Shown here one piece after another: positions 63,917 to 64,000 of a stretch of DNA of 64,000 nucleotides. The stretch is taken from the NCBI GenBank assembly GCA_945952225.1, contig CAMFHP010000013.1:1-64000 (forward strand), in the 5' to 3' direction. The notes below the pieces were generated by a model. That model saw only the letters and a list, made by a program, of their open reading frames with translations, did no database searches and was not told the origin of the DNA. Source of the DNA: an uncultured Myxococcaceae bacterium (GTDB taxonomy: Bacteria; Myxococcota_A; Polyangia; Polyangiales; Ga0077539). The position numbers and the translations under genes are program-made. Each line of letters opens with the position of its first letter. Positions within the stretch are counted from its first letter, which is position 1.

Positions 63917-64000
63917 TCAGGGCGTGGGCGCGGCGGCGTTCTGGTTGCGTCGCAGGGCCTGTTCGAGGCTGCCACGCATGCGCGTCGCCACGGCGCCCAC
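63917..64000 (-). CDS. C-terminal end of a gene cut by the right edge
   Basis: 27 sense codons and TGA are visible (VGAVATRMRGSLEQALRRNQ then NAAAPTP). An amphipathic helix and a Pro/Ala tail; no family assignment possible. It lies 64 bases upstream of paralogue 2 on the same strand and may share its transcript. Confidence 0.5.
   Translation of the reverse strand: MGAVATRMRGSLEQALRRNQNAAAPTP

Overview
The window is a GC-rich (about 70%), densely packed piece of a bacterial chromosome, most likely from a myxobacterium-type Myxococcota (Polyangia/Sandaracinaceae-like; this placement is inference from gene content). The signs are a transmembrane Ser/Thr kinase, lipoproteins with long Asp/Ala/Thr-rich linkers, MopE-type metal-binding motifs, a MYXO-CTERM-like C-terminal anchor, FHA proteins, a DUF4388 response regulator, and frequent ATGA/GTGA start-stop overlaps. 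I see no insertion sequence, prophage, integrase, tRNA, rRNA or CRISPR array, and base composition looks even throughout. No gene-free stretch exceeds about 265 bases; the longest (62515-62775) lies upstream of an FHA gene and holds nothing I can name.

Layout. 1-3422 (minus): a PASTA-less receptor kinase cut by the left edge, a YkgJ-type Cys-cluster protein, pyrB and pyrR. 3596-5906 (plus): DUF4388 response regulator, then rplU-rpmA. 5949-9268 (minus): PdeM-like phosphoesterase coupled to an Lhr-type helicase. 9398-16589: small unknown gene, N-formylglutamate amidohydrolase coupled to an AGPS-like flavoprotein, SnoaL-like protein, SWIM-SNF2 ATPase. 16752-18726 (plus): ccoG, DUF202 and a 52-residue DUF6132-like membrane protein. 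18776-24518: glycosidase-like lipoprotein, NudC, DUF6918-like protein, SMP-30-like lipoprotein. 24611-29233: small envelope proteins, a sterol-desaturase-family hydroxylase diverging from a TetR gene over a clear operator, and another lipoprotein. 29234-34316 (minus): YfcD-like Nudix enzyme, WD40/PD40 lipoprotein with CxxCH, bPH2 membrane protein, Cys-rich MYXO-CTERM-like surface protein. 34523-37257 (plus): frameshifted outer-membrane protein gene, ECF sigma factor and an anti-sigma/FecR-like protein joined by start-stop overlaps.

37258-48835: DUF2934 protein with a histone-H1-like head, Nudix hydrolase, AlaX, a half-length glycogen-synthase-like protein with a coupled small partner, SGNH esterase, a secreted Fam20-like kinase candidate, a sodium:solute symporter, a PHA-system protein, a MopE-motif lipoprotein, a TIGR04552-like protein with a faint RelA/SpoT resemblance, and a small membrane protein. 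49055-54180: orphan ParA, DUF885 metallopeptidase, iron-sulfur photolyase, UbiA-family prenyltransferase. 54183-61654 (plus): two coupled, very large DUF3857/transglutaminase-like proteins, the first with an intact Cys-His-Asp triad and the second without it. 61729-63852 (minus): two paralogous proteins with a ribbon-helix-helix-like head, a Pro/Gly/Met-rich linker and an FHA tail; the window ends in the last 27 codons of a further gene.

The parts best worth following are the RHH-linker-FHA pair (a possible phosphothreonine-reading DNA-binding regulator family), the Fam20-like secreted kinase, the active/inactive transglutaminase pair, the sigma/anti-sigma/outer-membrane operon, and the half GlgA with its coupled partner.
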